64,000 bases of DNA from Flavobacterium salmonis (lineage in GTDB: Bacteria; Bacteroidota; Bacteroidia; Flavobacteriales; Flavobacteriaceae), in contig NZ_CAIJDP010000068.1 of NCBI RefSeq assembly GCF_903819435.1, positions 124,001 to 188,000 of the forward strand. Reading direction: 5' to 3'. Below, in pieces: positions 41,466-49,407 of the stretch (within the stretch, counting starts at the first letter, position 1; each line of letters opens with the position of its first letter). The notes under the pieces are model-generated. The model saw nothing but the letters and a program-made list of their open reading frames with translations. It ran no database searches and was not told where the DNA came from. A program made the position numbers and the translations under genes.

Positions 41466-43706
41466 TTAATCAATTAATAATTGCGTCACAACCGCCGGAT
41501 TCATCGCCCATTGCGCTGTGTACACCTCATCAGCAATATCATTTTCGGTAATTGTTAAGCCTTGAGCTTCCGCTTTAAGCTGTAATAAATTACCAATATT
41601 CAGTTTGCTGGTCAATTTTGCCAATAAAGCCTGAACTCCTTTAAAATCCAAACCTCCAACAACCTGACCTCCGAAAGTCATCTCTAACCAAACGATTTCT
41701 CTTTTGGCTACATCCAACACTCCAAAAACCAAACCCTTGGCAACATTCTGTGTCACACGAACCTGATGATCGACACACGACGGATCGTAGGCAACACCAG
41801 TTCGTTCTGAAATTTTCATCGGATATTTACTATTCATCCAACCTACAACCAAATTTGGAGTTATACTTCCGTTGCTGTACGCATTGCAGGTAAAAGTTAC
41901 AAATTTTGCCTTGGCTTTCGCCAATTGGTCAATATTAATGTTGATATATTCAGCCGTTCCAATTTTATTCGGAATACTTCTGATATCACCACTATGCTGA
42001 CAGCCCGTTGTTGTCAATCTGCTGAAAGAACAAATATCTGAACGGTCTTCGTACGCGATATGACAGCTTAAATCCATATCTAAATGCTGCGCTGGCAAAT
42101 CTTTACCCCATTGCATAAACAATCGCACTTCATTTCCTTCGATTGGAAAACGTGTTCCCATTAAAGCAACCGGCAGATCCTGAATGGTTTCGCTTCTATC
42201 ACCAATCGAAACTGGCATATTGTACAATTGCGGATCAATATAGATCGTTTTGTTTGGGTTTGAAACCGACGCAAATCGTTTTTTCATCGCCAAAATAGTC
42301 AGGTCTTCAATTTGAGTTTTCATTGTATTCAACTGAGCATCATCATACAACTTCAACAACTGATTTGGCGCAATTCTTTTGTTTGTTCCGCCCAAAGGTT
42401 TCACACTTCTCTGCATGTTTACATCAAAGTAATTCTGCGCATACATGTTTAATGTAAACACCAGTCTTGCCGGAACTTTATCGATGATTTCTTCGAAATG
42501 GACAATAGTTTCTTCTGCTCCAAACCATAGCATGTTCGAAAATAACGAACGTGCAAATAATCCTGGACGTTGTTTTAACAAGGCAAATGTTTTATCGGCA
42601 TCAAATTTCAATCTTGACGAATTCACTTTGCTTTGCCAAACATCGTACACTTGGTTGTAGAATACATCCATTAAAAAATTCAATTTCTCAAATCCTTTTC
42701 TTTTGCTGTATTCTGCCAAACGAAGCGCGCGGATAAAACGAACCCACATTCCTCTTTTTGGATGCATGATCTCGCACATTGCTTCTACATCCAAATTCAT
42801 ATTATTTAACCAATTTGCGACCATTAAACATTCTTTTCGGGAATATTTTAGTTTCAAATCTTGTTGTGATGTAATTCTTGCCGGAACACTTGTATATAAA
42901 ACATTGTAAAAATGATATGCATTTTTTGATGTTTTTTTGATAATCGTTTTTGGCTCCATAATCTGAAGTATTCCTGTATTTTTATACCATAAATAACGTA
43001 AGATATCTGTTGGCGTTTTCAAAAACTGCGAAGCCATATCTTCAGTGCCATTTTCAATCAAAAGATCGACAACCAGCATTAAAGTTTCCTTCATTGCAAC
43101 ATCTGCTTTTGGCAAAGGCAAATATTGCATCGCCATTTTTAAACTATCTACCTGAGTAGCGTCTAATGCAGTTTTAGATTGCAATAATGAGATATAGAAA
43201 TTATTTAAATCTTTTTCTGTCCACAATTCTAGCATTTTTAATTTGCTTCCCTGACCGATATTTTCCAGTTTTCCGAATTCAAACGGAGTTCCGCAAAACG
43301 GACAACCGTTGTATCTTTCTAATGGAAAAGTATTATCCGGGATAATATGTCCACATTGTAAAGTTGTTCCGTTTTTAGTTTTAAAAACGTTTCCGAAATA
43401 CGTGATAATATGATCTAAAACAGATTCTCCAGTTGGAATATTCCATTCTTTAACCAATGGCGTCCAGTCTTTATCAGTTCCTAAAACTTCTCTCAAAACT
43501 TCTAAAACCTCAATTTTATAGTTTGGACTCACGTTGTTTAAAGCGTGAAGCAATGACTCAGAAAATGTAAATCCAAGTTTTGAAACATTGGCTAACAAAA
43601 CGGATGTTGTTCCTGATAAATTTTTAACGTCATTCGTAATCATTTCTGACGGAATGAAAATAGCATTTTGACGTAAACTGATTTTTAATAATTCTCTTGT
43701 TTTCAT
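41466..43706 (-). CDS. Zinc-ribbon / helical / TerD-domain protein
   Basis: 746 residues. A zinc ribbon (C118, H120, C135, C138; TLQCGHIIP...NGCPFCGTP) follows a helical start. The middle (~180-480) is alpha-helical and could form a ring or repeat fold. The C-terminal ~500-690 matches the TerD fold: HLDMDLSCHIAYE, CQHSGDI, EYININIDQLAKAKAKFVTF and the late strand DVAKREIVWLEM. TerD domains bind Ca2+ and occur in stress systems together with MoxR/vWA proteins. I looked for a TROVE/vWA (Ro60) domain and did not find one. Its ~500-base leader holds the locus B tRNA-like RNA and is driven by two operator copies. Confidence 0.75.
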   Translation of the reverse strand: MKTRELLKISLRQNAIFIPSEMITNDVKNLSGTTSVLLANVSKLGFTFSESLLHALNNVSPNYKIEVLEVLREVLGTDKDWTPLVKEWNIPTGESVLDHIITYFGNVFKTKNGTTLQCGHIIPDNTFPLERYNGCPFCGTPFEFGKLENIGQGSKLKMLELWTEKDLNNFYISLLQSKTALDATQVDSLKMAMQYLPLPKADVAMKETLMLVVDLLIENGTEDMASQFLKTPTDILRYLWYKNTGILQIMEPKTIIKKTSKNAYHFYNVLYTSVPARITSQQDLKLKYSRKECLMVANWLNNMNLDVEAMCEIMHPKRGMWVRFIRALRLAEYSKRKGFEKLNFLMDVFYNQVYDVWQSKVNSSRLKFDADKTFALLKQRPGLFARSLFSNMLWFGAEETIVHFEEIIDKVPARLVFTLNMYAQNYFDVNMQRSVKPLGGTNKRIAPNQLLKLYDDAQLNTMKTQIEDLTILAMKKRFASVSNPNKTIYIDPQLYNMPVSIGDRSETIQDLPVALMGTRFPIEGNEVRLFMQWGKDLPAQHLDMDLSCHIAYEDRSDICSFSRLTTTGCQHSGDIRSIPNKIGTAEYININIDQLAKAKAKFVTFTCNAYSNGSITPNLVVGWMNSKYPMKISERTGVAYDPSCVDHQVRVTQNVAKGLVFGVLDVAKREIVWLEMTFGGQVVGGLDFKGVQALLAKLTSKLNIGNLLQLKAEAQGLTITENDIADEVYTAQWAMNPAVVTQLLID

Positions 43707-43872
43707 TTTTTTTAATTTTTAAAATTTAGATAATGGTGCTTCTGAGTTCTACCTAAAAGAGTGTTTGAAGTAAGAAGCACTTGACCTTAAATTTGAAGAT
43801 AATTGAGTAACTGAACTAAAATGGTGAGCGGGTTTCCCCAAAGAAGTAAGTTAATCCTGATCTTCGTTTTTT

Positions 43873-43962
43873 ATTAATGATAATTTTAAAACTTTAATGC
43901 CAACTTCCTTTCGGAAGATGGGAAATTAACCTGTAAGAAGTAAGTTTTAATTGACCATTAAT
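43873..43962 (-). ncRNA. Long hairpin RNA in the terD leader
   Basis: Minus strand: ATTAATG/CATTAAT outer stem, TTAAAAC/GTTTTAA second stem, then TTAAT/ATTAA and CTTCC-GAAA-GGAAG with a GNRA tip. The internal loops contain the two conserved ends of the 20-nt motif (GGTCAA and TTACTTC). Drawn by eye. Confidence 0.5.
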
Positions 43963-43964
43963 AG

Positions 43965-44081
43965 TGAAGCAGATGGGATTCGAACCCACGACCCGGACAT
44001 TAGAAGTGTACGAAGTAAGTTTGGATTGACCCTTTAAGGATGATTTCAAAACTACCTGCTCTACCGCTGAGCTACTGCTTC
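43965..44081 (-). ncRNA. tRNA-like RNA with replaced anticodon arm (44-nt insertion)
   Basis: Acceptor GAAGCAG/CTGCTTC is perfect with A73; TA; D-arm GCTCAGCGGTAGAGC; T-arm GTGGG-TTCGAAT-CCCAT. The part between D- and T-arms is ~67 bases, not the usual ~23-28. It holds a 9-position stem GTAGTTTTG/CAAACTTAC (44047-44055, 44015-44023; one mismatch, one G-U) and one of the 20-nt motifs. No anticodon arm can be drawn. It lies in the leader of the terD-type gene. Could be an intron-bearing tRNA or a Y-RNA-like tRNA mimic. Confidence 0.65.
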
Positions 44082-44204
44082 ATGAGAATTGAATAAAAAG
44101 GTAATGGTGTAAGTGTGTACATTGGAAAGTGTTTTCGAAGTAACTCAAACTTGACCTGTTTTATTCTTTATCTATTTCTATGAACGTTTGTTTTTATTTC
44201 TGAA

Positions 44205-44243
44205 CAAAGATTTCTAAACTAGTACGCAATTATTCTGCGTAAT
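44205..44243 (-). promoter_or_regulatory. Shared operator-promoter, copy 4 (terD unit, proximal)
   Basis: Imperfect palindrome 44221-44243 (arms AGTACGCAA / TCTGCGTAAT), 8 bases, then AATCTTTG (44205-44212) on the minus strand. The whole ~58-base block is a direct repeat of copy 5. Confidence 0.7.
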
Positions 44244-44292
44244 GAAATTTTTGTTTTATTTTTTAGAAATACTATTTGTTTTATTTCCTGAG

Positions 44293-44331
44293 CAAAGATT
44301 TGAAAACTACTACGCAATTATTTTGCGCAGT
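44293..44331 (-). promoter_or_regulatory. Shared operator-promoter, copy 5 (terD unit distal / HD gene)
   Basis: Palindrome 44309-44331 (arms ACTACGCAA / TTTTGCGCAGT), 8 bases, then AATCTTTG (44293-44300) on the minus strand. The palindrome is also 13 bases upstream of the + strand -7 box of the HD gene, so it may act in both directions. Confidence 0.75.
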
Positions 44332-44344
44332 AAAAAAAGAATTT

Positions 44345-44352
44345 TAAATTTG
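44345..44352 (+). promoter_or_regulatory. -7 box of HD-hydrolase gene
   Basis: TAAATTTG, exact TAnnTTTG match, 13 bases before the ATG. Confidence 0.55.
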
Positions 44353-44365
44353 AGTAAAAAACAAG

Positions 44366-44989
44366 ATGAATTTAAAAGAAATTTATTCTGATTTACTCTC
44401 GAATATTGGCTTTTCAGCGAATGAAATTCAGCAAAACTGGTTGAATTTAGAAAAGGCATATTCCAAGAAATCAAGGCATTATCATAATCTCACGCATTTA
44501 AAAGAAATGATAGAGGGTTTTGAAACATATCGTGATAAACTTGAAAACCCAAACGAAATATTATTTTCTATTTTTTATCACGATTTTGTGTATTCGGCTT
44601 CCAAAAAAGATAACGAACTCAAAAGTGCTGAGTATGCTTTGTCGATTTTACCTGAAAATGTCAATCTAAATAAACAATTAGTTTTTGATGCCATCTGCGC
44701 AACACAACAGCATCAGCAAAACGCAATTGAAGATATAAACTGGTTAATTGATTTTGATTTGAAAATTCTGGCTAAAGACTGGGAGGATTATAAAATCTAT
44801 TTTGAACAAATTCGAAAAGAATATCGCATTTATCCTGATTTTCTTTATAAACCGGGACGGGCAAAAGCTTTGAAACATTTTCTGGAGAATGAATTTATTT
44901 TTCAAACGGAACACTTTAGAAGTTTATATGAAGAGAAAGCCAGAACTAATATTGAAAAAGAGATAAGCATTTTAGAAGGTAAAAAATAA
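44366..44989 (+). CDS. HD-domain phosphohydrolase-like protein
   Basis: 207 residues. Metal-binding pattern of the HD superfamily: YHNLTHLKEM (His), IFYHDFVY (HD pair) and a later Asp at NWLIDFDLKIL. This family of ~200-residue predicted HD hydrolases is found with RNA-ligase and nucleotidyltransferase genes; removal of terminal phosphates or cyclic phosphates is a plausible activity but unproven. Transcribed divergently from the terD unit, sharing the operator region. Confidence 0.8.
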   Translation: MNLKEIYSDLLSNIGFSANEIQQNWLNLEKAYSKKSRHYHNLTHLKEMIEGFETYRDKLENPNEILFSIFYHDFVYSASKKDNELKSAEYALSILPENVNLNKQLVFDAICATQQHQQNAIEDINWLIDFDLKILAKDWEDYKIYFEQIRKEYRIYPDFLYKPGRAKALKHFLENEFIFQTEHFRSLYEEKARTNIEKEISILEGKK

Positions 44990-45034
44990 TCTCGCGAAGT
45001 CGCAAAGTTTTTATTAAAGTAAAAACGTATTATT

Positions 45035-45134
45035 TGTCATTTCGACGAAGAAGAAATCTCCACGAGAAGCTCCATAAAGATTGGACTCTCGTTGCGGAGT
45101 TACTTGCGAAGATTTCTCCTTCGTCGAAATGACA
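45035..45134. repeat. 100-bp palindromic intergenic repeat, copy 2
   Basis: Ends TGTCATTTCGACGAAG / CTTCGTCGAAATGACA, inner GAAATCTCC / GAAGATTTC. Same family as 35357-35456 and 51069-51168. Lies between the HD and WYL genes. Confidence 0.75.
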
Positions 45135-45223
45135 CAAAATGAGCAAAATCATTTTAATCGTTTTAATCTGTGGCTAAAAAAAACTTTGCGGCTTAGCGAC
45201 TTTGCGAGCAAAAACACACAACC

Positions 45224-46252
45224 ATGTCACAAAACAAAAACGCCTTAATTCGTTACAAAACGATCGATAAATGCCTACAGAATAAATACAGGCAATGGAC
45301 CTTGGAGGATTTAATCGAATGCTGCTCCCAGGCTTTGGAAGAATATGAAGGCCGCCAAATTCCAATCAGTAAAAGAACCATTCAGATGGATATTCAGCTG
45401 ATGCGGAGTGAAAAATTGGGTTATAATGCGCCAATTGTGGTGTATGATAAAAAGTATTATAAATATGAAGACGAGGATTTTTCGATAACTGATATCCCGC
45501 TGACAGAAACGGATATGAATGTCTTGACAGAAACGGTTTCGATGCTGAAACAATTTAAAGATTTCTCTTTGTTTAATGACGTATCGGATATTTTACAGCG
45601 ACTGGAGGATAAAATCTATGCCGAAAAATCACACACCAAACCGGTTATTTATCTGGATAAAAATGAAAAACTCAAAGGCCTTCATTATTTAGATGAAATA
45701 TATCAGGCGATTATCAAGAAAATGGTTCTGATTATTACCTATAAATCTTTTAAATCGCGAGACGAAACCAAATTTCATTTTCATCCTTTCATTTTGAAGG
45801 AATTTAATAATCGCTGGTTTTTAATTGGGAAGAAGAAAAAATCACAGCCTATTACCAACTTAGCTCTGGACAGAATCATTTCGATTGATTATGATTTTAA
45901 CCTTCCGTATTTGGAAGAAGATTTTGATGCCGAATCGTATTATAAAAATGTGATTGGCGTTACAGTAAATTCAGGTTTGCAGCCCAGACGCATTGAGCTT
46001 TGGATTGATGCTGAAAATGCTCCTTATGTCCTGACAAAACCTTTGCATCCTACTCAAAGGCTTATTCAGGAAAATGAGGACAAGAGTATTATTATTCATT
46101 TGTTTATTATTCCGAATTACGAAATGGAGCGTTTACTATTAGGATTCGGCTGCGGAATTGAAATTTTGCGTCCGGAAGGTTTTAGAAAACGAATGAAGGA
46201 AATACTTCAAAAAGCATTGACTAAATATGATGACCAAGATTCAATGCCCTAA
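45224..46252 (+). CDS. WYL-domain transcriptional regulator
   Basis: 342 residues. N-terminal helix-turn-helix (YKTIDKCLQN...ISKRTIQMDIQLMR), central WYL domain (LVLIITYKSFKSR... FHPFILKEFNNRWFLIGKK, the family's WYLIG variant) and a C-terminal WCX extension. WYL proteins sense ligands, in several cases nucleic acids, and control RNA/DNA-damage or defence loci. No palindrome of the shared operator lies directly upstream, so it may not regulate itself. It is the only regulator encoded in the repair region and is the likely reader of the five operators (inference). Confidence 0.88.
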   Translation: MSQNKNALIRYKTIDKCLQNKYRQWTLEDLIECCSQALEEYEGRQIPISKRTIQMDIQLMRSEKLGYNAPIVVYDKKYYKYEDEDFSITDIPLTETDMNVLTETVSMLKQFKDFSLFNDVSDILQRLEDKIYAEKSHTKPVIYLDKNEKLKGLHYLDEIYQAIIKKMVLIITYKSFKSRDETKFHFHPFILKEFNNRWFLIGKKKKSQPITNLALDRIISIDYDFNLPYLEEDFDAESYYKNVIGVTVNSGLQPRRIELWIDAENAPYVLTKPLHPTQRLIQENEDKSIIIHLFIIPNYEMERLLLGFGCGIEILRPEGFRKRMKEILQKALTKYDDQDSMP

Positions 46253-46432
46253 AGCAGGATTTTATCTACATAATAATATTGCTTTGTATTCATTTTATCA
46301 TAATGCTATTTTTTGAAGCGGTAAATTCTTTAAAACATAAAAAAAGAATAGTATATTTCAATTAAAAAGAATCCAAAAAACACACTAATTCAAAGACATT
46401 TTCTAATTAACCTAAAATTTATTAAAAAATAA

Positions 46433-46444
46433 TATGCATGCATA
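46433..46444. promoter_or_regulatory. Probable MarR operator
   Basis: Perfect 12-bp palindrome TATGCATGCATA, 12 bases upstream of the -7 box (46457-46464) of the MarR gene; a typical position for autoregulation. Confidence 0.55.
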
Positions 46445-46456
46445 GTATTTTTTGAT

Positions 46457-46464
46457 TATATTTG
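46457..46464 (+). promoter_or_regulatory. -7 box of marR-fad operon
   Basis: TATATTTG, exact TAnnTTTG match, 18 bases before the chosen ATG. Confidence 0.65.
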
Positions 46465-46482
46465 AAATCGATATCGTTATTT

Positions 46483-46968
46483 ATGAAAGATAAAACAATA
46501 GATTATATTTTAAGAGCCACCTGGCAGGCCGTTTCACGAATGTATAATGAGGAAGCTGCTAAATATGACGCTACAATGGCAACGGGTTTTGCACTTTTAA
46601 GTATAGATAAAGAAGAAGGAACTCCATCAACAGCTTTGGGACCAAGAATGGGCATGGAAGCTACCAGCCTGACCAGAACATTAAAATCTATGGAAGACAA
46701 GGGTTTGATTGTTCGAAAGAAAAATCCAAGTGACGGAAGAGGAGTTTTGATTTACCTGACCGAATTTGGAAAAGAAAAAAGAGAGTTATCTAAAAATACA
46801 GTTCTGAAATTTAATGAAACGGTTCGAAAGCATGTTTCAGATGAGAAGCTTAAGCATTTTATAGAAGTTTCGGAAATCATCAACGAATTGATTCAGGACA
46901 AAAACATATTTAATCACACGAGCGCCAGCGAACTGGCGAAAAAAACAGAAAATACAGAAAAAGAATAA
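46483..46968 (+). CDS. MarR-family regulator of beta-oxidation operon
   Basis: 161 residues from the ATG at 46483; an in-frame TTG at 46462 falls inside the -7 box and is rejected. Winged helix: GFALLSIDKEEGTPSTALGPRMGMEATSLTRTLKSMEDKGLIVRKKNPSDGRGVLIYLTEFG, with the DGR wing motif of MarR. It is the first gene before the beta-oxidation genes, 46 bases ahead of the multifunctional enzyme, so it probably senses acyl-CoA or fatty acids (inference). Confidence 0.88.
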   Translation: MKDKTIDYILRATWQAVSRMYNEEAAKYDATMATGFALLSIDKEEGTPSTALGPRMGMEATSLTRTLKSMEDKGLIVRKKNPSDGRGVLIYLTEFGKEKRELSKNTVLKFNETVRKHVSDEKLKHFIEVSEIINELIQDKNIFNHTSASELAKKTENTEKE

Positions 46969-47014
46969 CCTTAATTATTGAGGAAATTCAAAATAAAAAA
47001 ACAAAATATCAAAT

Positions 47015-49405
47015 ATGAAACGCACAATTAAAAAAGTCGCTGTAATCGGATCCGGAATTATGGGTTCAGGAATAGCTTGTCATTTTGCCAACATTGGTGT
47101 TGAAGTTTTACTGCTTGACATCGTACCCCGCGAATTGACAGAAGCTGAAACTAAAAAAGGATTAACGCTTGAAAGTAAAGCCGTTCGCAACCGTGTGGTA
47201 AACGAGCATTTGGCGAATTCATTAAAATCAAAACCCTCTCCTATTTACAGTCAGAAATTCGCAAACCGAATCACGACTGGAAATACAACTGATGATATGG
47301 CAAAAATTGCCAATGTTGACTGGATTATCGAGGTTGTTGTAGAGCGTTTAGACATTAAGAAATTAGTTTTTGAACAAATCGAGAAATTCCGTAAACCGGG
47401 AACTTTAGTTACTTCAAACACTTCTGGTATTCCAATTCACTTTATGAGTGAAGGAAGAAGCGAAGATTTTCAGCAACACTTCTGCGGAACTCACTTTTTT
47501 AACCCTGCGCGTTACTTAAAATTATTTGAAATTATTCCTGGTACAAAAACGGCAACTGAAGTATTGGATTTCTTAAACGAATACGGTTCTAAATTTTTAG
47601 GAAAAACATCTGTTGTTGCTAAAGATACTCCGGCGTTTATTGGAAACAGAATTGGTATTTACGGAATCCAGAGTTTGTTCCACTTAGTAAAAGAAATGGG
47701 ATTAACAATCGAAGAAGTGGATAAATTGACTGGTCCTGTAATCGGGCGTCCAAAATCAGCTACTTTCCGTACCGTTGACGTTGTTGGATTAGATACTTTG
47801 GTACACGTTGCCAATGGTATTTATGAAAACTGCCCGAACGACGAGCAACACGAATTGTTTAAACTTCCTGATTTCGTCAACAAAATGATGGAAAATAAAT
47901 GGTTAGGAAGCAAAACAGGTCAGGGTTTTTATAAAAAAGTAGATAAAGATATTCTTTCTTTAGACTTAGATACATTAGAATACCGCGCTGCTAAAAAAGC
48001 AAATTTTGCAACGCTTGAACTAACAAAAACTATTGATAAACCAATCAATCGTTTTAAAGTTTTAGTAAAAGGAAAAGACAAAGCGGGTGAATTCTACCGC
48101 AAGAGTTTCTCTGGAATGTTTGCGTATGTATCCAACAGAATTCCTGAAATCTCAGACGAATTATACAAAATTGATGATGCGATGAAAGCCGGTTTTGGAT
48201 GGGAAAATGGTCCATTCGAAATTTGGGACGCTATTGGCGTTGCCAACGGAATCGAAATCATGAAAGCAGAAGGTTTAGAGCCAGCTGCGTGGGTTACTGA
48301 AATGTTAGCTTCCGGAAGTGACAGTTTCTATACTGTAAAAGAAGGTGCTTCTTATTTCTATAATATCCCAACAAAATCTCAAGTTAAAGTTCCTGGACAA
48401 GATTCCTTTATTATTCTGAACAACATTCGCGAAAGCAAAAAAGTTTGGAGTAATAGCGGTGCAATCATCCAGGATTTAGGAGACGGAATTTTGAACTTAG
48501 AATTCCAATCTAAAATGAACACCATTGGTGGCGATGTACTTCAGGCTATCAATAAAGCAATTGACTTATCTGAAAAAGAATATCAAGGTTTAGTTATTGG
48601 AAACCAGGCAGCGAACTTCTCTGTTGGAGCTAATATTGGTATGATTTTCATGATGGCAGTTGAGCAGGAATATGACGAATTAAACATGGCAATCAAATTG
48701 TTCCAGGACACCATGATGCGCGTTCGTTATTCTTCTATTCCAGTTGTAGTTGCTCCTCACGGAATGACTTTTGGAGGTGGATGCGAAATGAGTTTACACG
48801 CTGATAAAGTAGTAGCTGCTGCAGAAACCTACATGGGATTAGTTGAATTTGGTGTTGGTGTACTTCCTGGTGGTGGTGGTTCTAAAGAAATGGCTTTAAG
48901 AGCTTCTGATTTATTCCGCAAAAATGATGTGGAACTGAATGTTCTTCAGGAATATTTTTTAACAATCGCAATGGCAAAAGTATCCACTTCTGGTTATGAA
49001 GCTTTTGATACTGGACTTCTTCAACATGGAAAAGATGTTATCGTAGTAAACAAAGATCGTCAGATTGCTGAAGCTAAAAAACATGCTTTGTTAATCGCTG
49101 AAGCGGGTTATACACAACCAATCAGAAGAACTGATGTGAAAGTATTAGGAAAACAAGCTCTTGGAATGTTCTTAGTTGGAACAGATCAAATGGAAGCTGG
49201 AAAATATATTTCTGAGCATGATAAAAAAATCGCTAACAAACTGGCTTACGTTATGGCCGGAGGTGATTTATCGGAAGCTACTTTAGTATCGGAACAATAT
49301 TTATTAGATATCGAACGTGAAGCTTTTTTATCTCTTTGTACTGAGCGTAAGACTTTAGAGAGAATTCAATATATGTTAACTAAAGGAAAACCGCTTAGAA
49401 ACTAG
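47015..49405 (+). CDS. fadN: 3-hydroxyacyl-CoA dehydrogenase / enoyl-CoA hydratase (FadN-type)
   Basis: 796 residues. N-terminal NAD-binding GSGIMGSGIACHFANIG (~12-28), the HCDH signature HFFNPARYLKLFEII and the C-terminal HCDH domain VKDTPAFIGNRIG. The enoyl-CoA hydratase domain is C-terminal (~495-720), with AANFSVGANIG and THE crotonase oxyanion-hole region HGMTFGGGCEMSLHADK. The domain order (dehydrogenase first) is the FadN order, opposite to E. coli FadB. Hydrates enoyl-CoA and oxidises 3-hydroxyacyl-CoA in fatty-acid degradation. Confidence 0.93.
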   Translation: MKRTIKKVAVIGSGIMGSGIACHFANIGVEVLLLDIVPRELTEAETKKGLTLESKAVRNRVVNEHLANSLKSKPSPIYSQKFANRITTGNTTDDMAKIANVDWIIEVVVERLDIKKLVFEQIEKFRKPGTLVTSNTSGIPIHFMSEGRSEDFQQHFCGTHFFNPARYLKLFEIIPGTKTATEVLDFLNEYGSKFLGKTSVVAKDTPAFIGNRIGIYGIQSLFHLVKEMGLTIEEVDKLTGPVIGRPKSATFRTVDVVGLDTLVHVANGIYENCPNDEQHELFKLPDFVNKMMENKWLGSKTGQGFYKKVDKDILSLDLDTLEYRAAKKANFATLELTKTIDKPINRFKVLVKGKDKAGEFYRKSFSGMFAYVSNRIPEISDELYKIDDAMKAGFGWENGPFEIWDAIGVANGIEIMKAEGLEPAAWVTEMLASGSDSFYTVKEGASYFYNIPTKSQVKVPGQDSFIILNNIRESKKVWSNSGAIIQDLGDGILNLEFQSKMNTIGGDVLQAINKAIDLSEKEYQGLVIGNQAANFSVGANIGMIFMMAVEQEYDELNMAIKLFQDTMMRVRYSSIPVVVAPHGMTFGGGCEMSLHADKVVAAAETYMGLVEFGVGVLPGGGGSKEMALRASDLFRKNDVELNVLQEYFLTIAMAKVSTSGYEAFDTGLLQHGKDVIVVNKDRQIAEAKKHALLIAEAGYTQPIRRTDVKVLGKQALGMFLVGTDQMEAGKYISEHDKKIANKLAYVMAGGDLSEATLVSEQYLLDIEREAFLSLCTERKTLERIQYMLTKGKPLRN

Positions 49406-49407
49406 TA

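Larger units (their letters stand above)
43767..44156 (-). repeat. Five copies of a fixed-length 20-nt motif in the terD leader
   Basis: On the + strand GAAGTAA-N7-TTGACC (one copy TGATC) at 43767-43786, 43843-43862, 43937-43956, 44012-44031 and 44137-44156. All five are exactly 20 bases, ends conserved, middle variable. The transcribed (minus) form is GGTCAA-N7-TTACTTC. In several copies the middle pairs with nearby sequence: GTGCTTCT/AGAAGCAC for the first, TTAAAAC/GTTTTAA for the third, GTAGTTTTG/CAAACTTAC for the fourth. It looks like a recurring internal-loop RNA module. Confidence 0.7.

Noticed and set aside
41466..43706. TROVE/Ro60 homologue expected from the Y-RNA-like neighbours
   Set aside because: The C-terminal domain reads as TerD, with no vWA MIDAS motif, and the helical part shows no pattern I can tie to TROVE. 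A Ro60 may be encoded outside the window.
46462..46482. Longer MarR start (TTG)
   Set aside because: The TTG is part of the -7 box TATATTTG; same reasoning rejects TTG starts at 33127 and, from signal-peptide position, at 28229 and 62662.
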